In this document: positions 45,201 through 54,990 of the stretch, one piece after another
Position numbering within the stretch: position 1 is the stretch's first letter
How the letters are laid out: each line of letters begins with the position of its first letter
Assembly: GCF_905115235.1 (NCBI RefSeq)
Contig: NC_051852.1
Span: 164,318,164-164,382,163, forward strand
Length of the DNA stretch: 64,000 nt
Direction of reading: 5' to 3'
Source of the DNA: Hermetia illucens
Taxonomy: Eukaryota; Arthropoda; Insecta; Diptera; Stratiomyidae
The notes under the pieces: model-generated
Told to the model about the DNA's origin: nothing
Databases searched by the model: none
Seen by the model: the letters and a program-made list of their open reading frames with translations, nothing else
Translations under genes and position numbers: made by a program

Positions 45201-45527
45201 GTGGAACACACAGGACCCATCCCCTGGTTTGATTCCTCTCAGGTGGTCCGTGGGTTCCACATTATAGCTTGCGAGGACCAATTCTCCAGGGATTTTATCG
45301 GTTCGTACGTCGATAAGATCAACGACGCCTCGGAGGGCGTAAAGCTCAAAGTCATCTCCTACGACGAGATTCCCAGAAGACTGGTGACTCGCATCTGGTT
45401 ACCAAAGCTTCGCATGGATATGGGCAAGCTCGTCCAGTCCCTGCGCCTTCAAAACTCCAGGATTCCCATGGCCAACCTTTTCCGTATAAACGGAGAGTGC
45501 CTGGAGGCACTGGAAAAGGTAGCCTAA
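45201..45527 (+). pseudogene. LINE ORF1 C-terminal domain (DUF4780-like)
   Basis: 109 codons with the DUF4780 pattern seen in Loa-clade ORF1 proteins: VVRGFHIIACEDQFSRDFI, GVKLKVISYDEIPRRL, TRIWLPKLRMDMGKLVQSL and RLQNSRIPMANLFRI. This domain is thought to take the place of zinc knuckles in this clade's RNA-binding protein. The N-terminal part upstream is broken. Confidence 0.7.
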
Positions 45528-46110
45528 AAAGTCCGGTTCTTTTGCTTGTCTTCCTTCTAAAGGAAGACATCGACATCGCACTTTTACAGAAGCCTTGGGT
45601 CGGAGGCGACCGAACCATCAAAGGCCTCCAAATCAAATATCTTAATTTACTCCATAGCACAGGGGGCGCTGATCAGGACAGACATAGAGCATGTATCCTC
45701 GCGAAGAAGAGTCTCCACGGTTTCCTGTGTCCGAACCTGAATTCCAGCGACTTAGTCGTGGTCAAACTGGGGCAGACAGGCGCAGAGAATATGTATGTTT
45801 CCTCGGCTTACATAGCTCAAGACCGATCAGCTCCGCCAGAAGAACTACAACATTTGACGAGTACCATAGCAGCAAAGAATCCCAACCTGTTGATAGGCTG
45901 CGACGCTAATGCAAGTTATACGATTTGTGGCAGCTCAAAAATCAACGAAAGAGGTGAGCCATTCTTTCATTTTATTATTAATACAGATCTATCGGTGTGC
46001 AACAGGAACAGTACACCAACCTTACATTTTCTCAGCTCATAGAACTATGACGAGAGGAGGGGAGGAGGTGCTTGATATCACCTTACTAACTGACAACAGG
46101 ATTCTTAGGG
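45497..46110 (+). pseudogene. LINE ORF2 endonuclease domain
   Basis: Apurinic endonuclease part: DIDIALLQKPWVGGDRTI, VVVKLGQTGAENMYVSSAYI, NPNLLIGCDANASYTICGSS and INERGEPFFHFI, followed in another frame by EEVLDITLLTDNRIL. The expected EPW is KPW here. One frameshift near 46035 and more lesions in the linker to 46500 show that it is dead. Confidence 0.7.
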
Positions 46111-46589
46111 TGGAGAACTAGAGAGTGGCTGGCCAGAGATCCTTCCCAGACCATAGTTGGATACTTTTTAGTCTAGATCTCGCCACTCTCCAAACCCTTC
46201 AGAAACCCCAGGAGGATCGACTGGAGGAAGTTTGGTCAAGTAATTAAGAACAAACTCTCTGGTGAGCAAATTGGCAAGGTTGGCACAACAGACGAACTGG
46301 AATCAAAAGTCGGGGCTCTGGAAAATTCTTTTGCTACCGCCTTCAAAGTCTCGTGCTCTGCTAAATACAGCAAGAAGACGTTGCCACCGTGGTGGAACGA
46401 AGATCTCTCCAGCCTTAGGAAGCTGACCAAGAAAATTTTCAACACCTGCTATATGCATCAATATTTTGACAGCAATACAAAAACAGCTTGAAGAAGCTTA
46501 GTAAGATTTTGTCCAAGGAACATTGGAGCCCCCCCTTTGTTAAAAATTGAAGATCTTCTAGTGAAACTTTGGAGCTGCTAGTTCAGACG

Positions 46590-46601
46590 AGGAGGACTGT
46601 A
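46590..46601. repeat. Target-site duplication of the inserted Loa-type LINE, left
   Basis: AGGAGGACTGTA, identical to 52021-52032. Twelve of twelve bases. Confidence 0.9.
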
Positions 46602-46683
46602 TTATTATTCTGTTAAGGGAAAGTCGCACCGCGTCCTTGAAGAACTATTGTGCCCCTTTTACTGGTTATAGTGTACCTGTTGA

Positions 46684-49600
46684 TCATAGTATCTCAAACA
46701 GGCCTGTAACCGTTAGGAACTTTAGTATGTTCCCCACTTCCAGAAGTTTCAGCTTTGCATCTGGTATTAAGTGTTCTCCCAGATGTATCGACCTACTTTG
46801 CACAAGTACCGGACACTGTCCCAGGACGTGCATAGAGGTTTCGTCCTCCTCCTCACAGAACCTGCAGGCAGTGTCCGTAGATATCCCTAGCTTCCCTAGG
46901 TGGTAGTTCAGCCGACAATGACCAGTGAGAATTCCCACTATGATTCGGAGGTTCTTTTTGGTGAGGTTTAAGCAATCCTTTGTGCGCATGGGTTCGTATC
47001 CCCCAATAAGCACCCTGGACTGCTCCATCCCTGGTAGGCCCCCTCAATATAGTTCCCTCAACCGTTTCTCTTCGTTTCTTAGATTCATAGCCATGAAACC
47101 GTTTCCGATTCCACAGAAGGGTTCTGGCCCGTGTAAAGGCATCCCTGCTCCCTTCTTGGCTAGTTCATCCGCTGCCTCATTGCCTTCCAGCCCAGCATGG
47201 CCTGGAACCCAAAGTATCCAGACCTTGTTGGACGAGCCGAGTGTATTCAGTGTCTCAAGGCATTCCCATACCAGTTTAGAGTTCACCTGGTTGGACCTAA
47301 GTGCCTTGATCGCTGCTTGGCTATCGGTGAGAATAGCTATGTTCTGCCCCCTGTAGTTCCTTTGCAGATTAAAGGAGGCACATTTGTCTATGGCGTAAAT
47401 TTCCGCCTGGAATATGCTAGTGTACCTGCCCATTGGCTCAAAGTACATTTTCCTTGGACCAATGACACCGGCATCCGCTCCCTCTGCTGTGAGGGATCCG
47501 TCAGTGTACCAAGTAATCAGTTGCTGGTTTAAGCCGTATGTCGCAGCCACGCTCTCCCAGTTTGCCTTGTTACTCCAACGTGTTTCAAACTTCTTATCGA
47601 AGTGAAACCTCGTTGTTATGTTGTCCCTCGGTATCAGTAATTCGGGATACCGCCTAGAAAGGATATCAATCTTCCTTCGATTTAGGCAGCTCTCCGCCTC
47701 ACTCATGCTACCGGCCATCCTGAATATTGATCTCCTTGCCTGCATCTGTATGTGCAAATGGAGAGGGGTTAATCCCAGAAGGACCTCCAGTGATGCCGTT
47801 GGGCATGTCCTCATTGCCCCACTGATACACACGCAAGCCAGCCTTTGGAGCTTATGTAATTCCCTGCCCAGATTACCGCTCCATATGTAATCATTGGTCT
47901 TACTATTGCAGTATATATCCAAAGTAGTATCTTCGGGCTGCAACCCCATTTTTTTCCTGTTATGGATCTGCAAGTCATCAGAGCCCTCGTGGCTTTCCGA
48001 CAAGTGTTTCCGACATGTGTCTTCCAGAGTAATTTTTGGTCTAGCGTGATTCCCAAGTATTTGACCTCTGTTTCTCGTTTCACCTCCATATCATGTAATC
48101 TTATGGCTCTCAGGTGATCCAGCTTACGCCTCCTAGTGAATGGTACTATGGTGGTTTTGGTTGGATTGATCCGCAGTCCCACCTTCCTGCACCAGGCACT
48201 CGTAATCCTTAGTCTAGTTTGGATTCTATCACATACGGTATCTTCATATTTGCCCCTACAGATTAAAACAATGTCGGCCGCGTAACCCTGAACTTGTATT
48301 CCAGTATTAGTTAACACGTCCAGGAGTTCGTCCACTACCACACTCCACAACAGCGGCGATAGTACCCCGCCCTGTGGACAGCCTTGAGTGGTGTTCATGA
48401 TAATAGAATTTGTACCTGTTTGTACCTCTATTTGTCTGCTTTCTAGCATTTTGCCCATCCAGAGTGCCAGGGTGTTTCCCACTCCTTTGCGGCTCAGGGC
48501 ATCCTGTATCTTTGTGTGCGATGTGTTGTCGAATGCTCCTTCGATATCCAAAAACGCGCACACTGCAATTTCTTTTGTTTCTATGGCGTCCCGTAGTACC
48601 TCTGTCAACTGATACAGAGCAGTTTCAGTTGACCGTCCTGCCCGGTAAGCGTGTTGACAGTGATGTAAGGGATTACGCTTTAGAACGTTAGTTCTAATAT
48701 AGTTGTCTATGACCTTCTCCACCGTTTTGAGTACGAACGATGTTAGGCAGATTGGTCTGAAAGATTTAGGGTGAAAAGGATCCTTTTTACCCGCCTTCGG
48801 AATAAAGACCACTTTTCCCCGTCTCCATGCCCTTGGTATGTAACCCAGTGCTATGCTCCCCCTTACCACCCTCAGAAGAGACTCTAAGATAATTCCTAGG
48901 CCTCTCTGGATAAGTGCTGGGAAAATGCCATCTGCTCCGGGAGATTTCATTGGTTGAAAGGTTCCCACTGCCCATCTTAGCCTTACTTCTGAGCATACCT
49001 CTTTTGCTAGTTTCCAGCTCTCTTTCCTTCCCCTTTTATTCGTTGTTGGGGTGTCAGGCAGATTATTGTCGCCTGCCGCCGAGGGGTAGGACCTCGGGAA
49101 ATGAGTTCTGAGAAACAGGTGTACCCTGTCCTCCTCATTCTCGGTGAATGTCCCATCTTCCTTTTTCAAGCAGACAGAGGATATTCCCCCGTCTTTGGCT
49201 ACAGCCTTGTACAGCCTGGTTGCTTCTGTGATCTGTGATCCCTTCACAGAATTCCCTAAAGCTGTTCCGTTTCGCTTCCCTGATGGCGTTGCTATACGCA
49301 GTCAGTGCATTTTTATACCTCCGCCAGTCCCCGGTTCGTTTTGTCCGGTTAAAGAGTTTTCGTACCTCTGTTCTCATTCTGGTTAAGTTCCTGTTCCACC
49401 ATGGTACATCCCTTGATGACTTGACTGTCTTGGCCGGACAGCTGGCCTCATATGCGTCAATGACGATTGTGTTGAGGTCTTCCACCACCGTTTCTAATTC
49501 GCTCCTGATGTCACCGCCCCCTTGAAGGTGGGCAATGTTGTAGCTCAGGTGCATTGTGTAGGATTCCCAATCCGTTCTCTTGGGATTCCTTATTATTCTT

Positions 49601-50290
49601 TTTATTTCGGAGTTACCCTCAATGTCGAATCTGATTATCCTGTGATCAGACATTGAGGGTTCATCCGACACCCTCCAATTCCTGACCATCCTGTTCATTA
49701 GAGTATTTCCTAGAGCTATCTAGTACCTCTTGTCTGGTGCTGGTCACAAATGTTGGAGTGTTCCCTACGTTGTATATTTCTAGCTTATTACTAAGAATAA
49801 ATTCGAGAAGGTACTCACCTCTACGATTAGTGTCACTGCTTCCCCACACTTCGTGGTGGGCGTTGGCATCGCAGCCGAGAAGAAGTGGTAACGCCCTCTC
49901 CTCGCAATACTCCGTCAGCTTTGCGACTTGTTCCGGTGGAGCCCGGCTCTCGTCTCCTGGGAAGTATCCCGATGCTACAACTGCCTCTCGAGTGCTCCTC
50001 CCGGCTTCCAATGAGACTTGGATAGCCACAAGGTCCCCGGTTAAGAACTCTGAAAGACATATGTATTTTAAATTACGTTTGAGAATTATGCAAGCTCTTG
50101 GTTTTTCACAAGAGGAGTCCCAAATTACCTGCATGTCTCCTCCTTGCAGACCGCGAATCTGCGCCCGGTACACCCAGGGCTCCTGAGCCAGCACTATTCC
50201 AATGTTCTCCTTGGAATTTGCCCTTGCAATCACTGCAGATGCAGCTCTCGCATGGTGGAGGTTTATCTGGACTATCCTTGTGCTGGCCAT
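46684..50290 (-). pseudogene. Loa-type LINE ORF2 (endonuclease, RT, RNase H)
   Basis: About 1,200 codons. Endonuclease 50290-49640: RIVQINLHHARAASAVIA, LAQEPWVYRAQIRGL, LLLGCDANAHHEVWGSSDTN, WRVSDEPSMSDHRIIRFD. RT 49247-47811: SPGADGIFPALIQRGL, FRPICLTSFVLKTVEKVI, CQHAYRAGRSTETALYQL, AFLDIEGAFDNTSH, GCPQGGVLSPLLWS, then GYAADIVLI, where the first Asp of YADD is Ala (codon 48276-48278). RNase H 48003-47044: ITWYTDGSLTAEGADAG, SIFQAEIYAIDKCA, LTDSQAAIKAL, VPGHAGLEGNEAADELAKKG, all acidic residues present. C-terminus: CRFCEEEDETSMHVLGQC. Frame changes near 49690, 49220 and 47900, and a TGA at 47044-47046. Confidence 0.9.
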
Positions 50291-50298
50291 TGGCTCCG

Positions 50299-51604
50299 TT
50301 ATTGTTTGGAGCTCTTCTCCACTGTCGGAGTGTCACCCTCCTCCTCCGACATGGCGCTTTCCTGCGCGTCGCTGTCCATCCCGAGCCCTAGAAGTCCTAG
50401 GTCTAGGTCGTCCAGCTTCTGCTCTTCACTGGGCAGCAAGTCTATTTCCCTGGTTGATCCCGTTCTTTCCGCCTCTATGGCTTCCGCGACTTCTTCAGGG
50501 ACCTCGGTAAGTTTTCCACCCGATGCCTCCTCCGAGGTCTCTTGCTTTGGCTTTTCCTTGTGCACATGCACGGGTATGTTGCCAAATCGGTAGTTGATAT
50601 GACAACTCCGACGTTTAATTGCCTCTAGGGATCGGTCATCTACCCCGATCGTGAGGAGTTTACCCTTTCCCTCCACCTTGCTTCTGAAGACTCTCCATAG
50701 TCGAGTATGGAGATCTTCGTTCTGAGCAATTAGGAGTCTCATAAGGTCTTCTGTTACTATTGCCGCGGCCTTTGGGAGAAAAACTGTCACCATGTGGGCT
50801 CCTGGTATATCATCTCCAGCACATGTTGACAGTTCCACCCCTTCCCAGCCTGGCAATCTAGGAATTATGGTTCTAACCCATTCTGCGGTACCTTCCGTCG
50901 CGCAGTCCACCAGTATAAGGCCTGGTCGAAAGCGTATCCCGGTGAACACCAGTTTCGACGTCCAACCCTTGATCATCTGCTTGACGACAAGTTCTTCAAT
51001 GATTTCCTGTTCCTCCCGAGTGAGTATTTGCTCGGGAAACCTTTTTGGCAGTATGGCCAGTCGAATGCCCTTGACCGCACTAGCATAGCTAATGCCGGGC
51101 TTCCTGGGTCCTGCCTTCACTCCTGACCTGCCCGGGTTTTCTCCTCCCGTGGGTTCAGGTCTGGGTTTTTTGGGAGCATTCCCTTCATGCGGGCTGATCT
51201 CTGCTGCTCCCCGCTTTCTCGGCTCCGGTAGAGATTGCTTAGGTCTGTCCTGAGTCTTCTTAAGGGCCTCTTCTGGTTTCAGGCCTTCCTTCAGATAGTG
51301 CAGGTACCATTTAACCCCGGCGCCACTGAGACCTGTCTCCTTCCTGATGTCTGTTATATTTATCTCAGACGTGCTTTTGCTGGTCCCTGCTCTTTGAGCA
51401 GTGGTGTTCGTTGGCTGTAGTCCAGGCAGTATACCAAAGCTCACCTTGGATCCACTGACTTGACGTCCCAACTTCTCCCTTCTTGGGTGTAGTCACCTGG
51501 CTTTCAGTAATTCGGAGACCTGCCTCCGCTTGATTAACCAGTTTTGGTGCGGTACGGGGCCCCGCTTTTTTGGTTTTTGTTTTCTTTTCTAGTTTTGTAC
51601 TCAT
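50299..51604 (-). pseudogene. Loa-type LINE ORF1 (DUF4780-like)
   Basis: Starts at 51604 (MSTKLEKKTKTKKAG); one frame change near 51470, then open to 50299, about 430 codons in all. A basic, Pro-rich N-terminus (GAAEISPHEGNAPKKPRPEP) is followed by the folded part: REEQEIIEELVVKQMIKGW, FRPGLILVDCATEGTAEWV, VELSTCAGDDIPGAHMVTVF and LLIAQNEDLHTRLWRVF, the DUF4780 signature of Loa ORF1 proteins. An acidic C-terminus ends nine bases before the ORF2 ATG. Confidence 0.85.
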
Positions 51605-52020
51605 TTGATTCCCACGAGTATGGGGGTTAAGAGGTCCGCCGTGCCATAGCCCCCCGTAGCACGGTAAGATCTAACTTACTAACTGAGGCGACCAGGTATC
51701 AGTGAGGCTCCGTTCGAATACAGTCAGTTACCCCCGACTGCAAACTATCCAATGGGCACGGTTCGCATGACACCCTGGACTGGGGGAGGTGTTTTTCGAC
51801 TCCCCAGTCTAGATCCGTAGCGTTTTGTTAATAGTAGGGTCACTTCGTACAGGGTGTGGCTATCACCACTCACTAACGGTCTTGGTAGACGAGAGGCTTG
51901 GCCCCTGAAAAGGCACACACCGTCCCAGAGGAGAGACAACTCATCCTTAGAGAAAGATAGGTTGGCCTCGAGGAGCTATGTTCCGCATCAGTCTATCCTG
52001 CAGTACACTGCTTGACCCCC

Positions 52021-52032
52021 AGGAGGACTGTA
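52021..52032. repeat. Target-site duplication of the inserted Loa-type LINE, right
   Basis: AGGAGGACTGTA, identical to 46590-46601. Confidence 0.9.
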
Positions 52033-52220
52033 AGTCAGAGCCTTTTTTGGAGGATTTGCAGCCACCCCAGCCGTGCGAGACTATCAAATCGTACCAAAGT
52101 CTTGCAGACGAGCACGACTGGTTTTCATACCGAAAGCAAGCCATGAGTCCGCGAAGGACTTTTGATCAATCAGCCTTACCGCTTTCATGTTGAAGACCCT
52201 AGAGCGCATCCTGGACATCC
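52033..52220 (+). mobile_element. Continuation of the split TACC-family Loa-type LINE (RT part, deleted)
   Basis: Resumes the LINE interrupted at 46601. It matches 55090-55160 and then, after an internal deletion, 55340-55460 (the VVFIPKAG region of RT). It ends where an oppositely oriented RTE-like fragment begins, around 52220. Confidence 0.75.
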
Positions 52221-52405
52221 ACGGCGAGAAACTCATTTTCATCCTTCTTCGTCTGCAGTTTTTCATTAAGAAAGAAATCCCAGCGATCACCACGTGGGGC
52301 TGGAGATAGGGTTTGGTAGTAGAGCTGTTGGTTTTGGTTCAGCAGGTGTTTCCCAGGTTTTATGCTCCATCGTGGGTACCAATCCAAGTTTTGCCCTGGA
52401 AGCTA
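52220..52405 (-). mobile_element. RTE-like LINE 5' segment fragment
   Basis: Minus-strand copy of the non-coding 5' segment of the RTE-like family at 22750-22940 (shared TACCCACGATGGAGCATAAA and TTCTTAATGAAAA-like blocks). No coding part accompanies it. Confidence 0.7.
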
Positions 52406-53179
52406 TACTTCTCTTTGACCGCCAAGGAAGCTTAGATAGGAGGAAGTCAGCCGGAAGAAGGAACGAGCGAGGAGCGTGAACAGGGTGCAAGATATAGTCC
52501 GATCCAGCCCCACGACGCAATATCATACGTGAGTCCCGCGGGGAGAGTGGGAGGAGAAGAAGGAGTCGCAAATAACCGTCTGGCAAGAGCCTACGATAGC
52601 TTTTGCAGCTTTTCGCCTTCAAAAAAAAAGAATGATGATAACACTCCCACGCCATTCTGGCACTCAACTGATAGAAAACTATAGTCATTAGCAAAATTTA
52701 ATTCAAGGCAAACATTCGATATGTGATTGTTGTTTAAATAAAGTGCAAACTTATCTGTCTCGTTGGATTCATTAAAATTCTATGCGGATTGTTTTCAATT
52801 CCGCTCATTATCTATGTATGACCTACCTTTTGTGCGGCACATCACCTGAATTGCCCAATTCCAATAATCGCATCAAAGATAAACAAGAGATCATGTAATT
52901 GCTATTATCAGCACTCCAGTGTTTATTGCATGGAAAAGCTTTTAGTGGTCTGTTGATACCGTGGAAGATTTTGTTGAAATTGCTCAATTACTCTAATTGT
53001 CCGCAGACGATCTTAAACTAGGGATTACATGGCTAAGGGATTTATTCATCTTCGGTAACAGAGCTTTATTGTGGGCTACTAGCTCTATGTCCTTGTCCTA
53101 TGCTGGATTTTTGTAATTTTATTGTACATATAGTGGTAGGCTTTGTACTAGGGGTAGTATCAATCATAATGTTTTATTG
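52406..53179. other. Non-coding interval, includes GPCR 3' UTR
   Basis: A/T-rich sequence after about 52680. On the minus strand AATAAA occurs at 53118-53123, about 60 bp beyond the GPCR stop codon, a suitable poly(A) signal. No other gene or repeat was recognised. Confidence 0.45.
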
Positions 53180-54485
53180 TCACACAAAGTTGTCTGATAT
53201 AGTCGAAGTGGAATTAGCAGATGCGTCCTTTTCCTTTTCCTGGCATTTCGTTGTTTTCAATTTCAATGCGTTTAAGTTAAGTTCGACTTGATGGTCTGAG
53301 GTCTTAAAACACTTCAAACATTGTCGAGTAGCCACTATTCGTTGTACAGCTAGAATCGTAGCCCGCATGCAATTGACCAGTTCCAGGAGAAAAATGGGAT
53401 TAATTAGGGCATAAACAATGATATTAACACTCAGCTGAAATGCGTTGAGTACAGCCACCACCATTCGAACCGTTGCCATCAAAGAGGAGTCGTTTTTCGT
53501 AAGGTCTCCAGCGAATAACAAGACAATGGCACTCTTCCTTGAAACTAAGTGGGCAGGGATGTCTCCGATGTAAAATAGGCAAATGATGGCAATCAACGTC
53601 GCGACTAATTTCATTTGGTACTGAAAAAGGATAAGGATATTACTGGAAATTTCACAGGAATTGAGTGGATTCACTTACTTTATATCTCCTTTTGTCTGCG
53701 CACCTTATCCCCGATTTTTGGATACAAGGAGAGTTCGCCCATTTCCGAACCACCAGAATCATTATAGTGTTTCCAATCATGAGGAAGACCACGGGGAATA
53801 TAGAGACAACGAAAAAGTTCACCCAGTTGTAGATCACATACAAGCTGAGGAAAAGGATAAAAGGAAAGTAGTATTCGGGATCTTCTGGGAATGTGGAGTA
53901 GGCACCAGTCAATGAAGCCTAAACTTACTCTGAGTGGTAAAACGTAGTCGTGTAGAAATTTCCATCCTTATGCTCGAAAATGAAAAAGTACGGCACATTT
54001 AGAAAGATTGCCACCATTAACACACAAGCTACAATCACCCTTGCTACCCCTTTAGTGCAGAATTTCGGAACAGTTTGCGGAAGTCCATTTTTCAGGTAGA
54101 CTAAACGGTCCAAAGTCACAAAAACTAAGCACAAATTCGCAGCACCTGTGGTGAGTCCAAATATCGGATTCTGCAGTTCGATATCACACTGAATCCAGAA
54201 ATTATTATCATAAAACAAGGTTTGCGTAAGGCTCGTCACGCAGATGATTCCACACGAAGCACAGTCCAGCCAGGATAAAGCCGCCAAGTATGTGAACGCA
54301 GAGGGAGTCATTTTAGGACGCATTAACACAATTCCGTTGATGCAGTTCGCGAAAAAACCGAAGGAAGCTATAAGCGGGACTATGCATCCATACACCACTA
54401 TGATGTTGACTGGGACGTGGTTGTTTGTCCTATTGTAGAAAGTTACCAAGTGTGTTTGGTAAATGTCGGAATTGTTTCCACTCAT
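53180..54485 (-). CDS. Class A (rhodopsin-like) peptide-type GPCR
   Basis: Seven-helix plasma-membrane receptor; the ligand is unknown, and the family look is that of insect FMRFamide-receptor-like or nematode-type orphan receptors. Exons 54485-53929, 53844-53679 and 53620-53180 give 1,164 nt, 387 aa. The acceptor at 53845 was chosen because it restores frame after a long pyrimidine tract. Helices: TM1 about 28-53 (GFFANCINGIVL, the N of TM1), TM2 61-86 (LAALSWLDC), TM3 105-130 after Cys100, ending TLDRLVYL in place of DRY, TM4 146-170, TM5 187-217, TM6 244-268, TM7 290-318 ending NPIFL in place of NPxxY. N-terminal sequons NNS and NRT. The second extracellular loop has no Cys to pair with Cys100. 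Cytoplasmic tail is Lys/Ser-rich. Frame intact. Confidence 0.88.
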
Positions 54486-54990
54486 GCTATTACAGATATC
54501 AAGACTACAGCCAAAGGTTTAGGATAATTTACTGATATTCGACGTTCTGCCGATTACTTCCTACTAATGTCTGTGAACGCAATTACAGAACTAGGAGTCC
54601 GGTTGGCTTCTGATTTGTAGATAATTGCAATTCATATATGCATGGATACTATCAGTTCTACCGATTGCGATAAGGCCTGTGATATGATTCCTGCAAAGCT
54701 CTTGATATGGGTTAGGTTGAGATAATGTTAATAATGAGATTCAGCTCTATTTCCTTGAGGTTTATCCCAAATAGTTTGAACAAGTCAGAAACTGGTGGTG
54801 GACAACTTGGCCACCGTGGCATCTAATGCTACAAGATATCGTGTGATATCGTGTGTAGTCAGCGGCCGAGAGATCCGGAGTTCAATTCTCGCTGGCTCGG
54901 ACTTTTCTTTTTTTCTCGCGGAGTCGTTTTACAATACTTTCACCCACCACCTGACTTATTTCCGCACTTCTTTTACCTACGGATCTTTAC
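54486..54990. other. Upstream of the GPCR with two repeat scraps
   Basis: Probable GPCR promoter side, followed by two scraps. At 54794-54836 a stretch resembles R1 ORF1 bases 32146-32190 (encoding VDNLATVASNAT). At 54862-54900 a tRNA-like end with GGAGTTCAATTCTC (a B-box-like block) and a T-run follows. They look like debris in front of the LINE at 54991. Confidence 0.4.

Larger units (their letters stand above)
44530..46601 (+). mobile_element. Loa-type LINE (TACC-tail family), 5' half
   Basis: Plus strand, interrupted at 46601 by another LINE and resumed at 52033. Contains ORF1 (ending at 45527) and the endonuclease and linker of ORF2, with frame breaks. The sequence at 46545-46600 matches the 55020-55085 region of the family's other copy. 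The 5' end is not defined. Confidence 0.75.
46602..52020 (-). mobile_element. Full-length Loa-type LINE inserted in another LINE
   Basis: 5,419 bp on the minus strand between perfect 12 bp duplications AGGAGGACTGTA. The 3' end is an AATAATAA-like tail next to 46602; the 5' UTR runs from 52020 to 51604. ORF1 and ORF2 follow in order. It is full length but carries several frameshifts, one stop in ORF2 and a changed RT active-site residue. The perfect target duplication indicates a recent or moderately recent insertion. Confidence 0.9.

Noticed and set aside
53845-53912. GPCR exon 2 starting further upstream (MTGAYSTFPEDPEYY)
   Set aside because: The only upstream acceptor (CCCAG at 53885) would break the reading frame with exon 1, while the acceptor at 53845 restores it and has a long pyrimidine tract.
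54862-54910. A tRNA gene or intact SINE near the GPCR
   Set aside because: Only a B-box-like block and a T-run are present; no A box or acceptor stem pairing was found.
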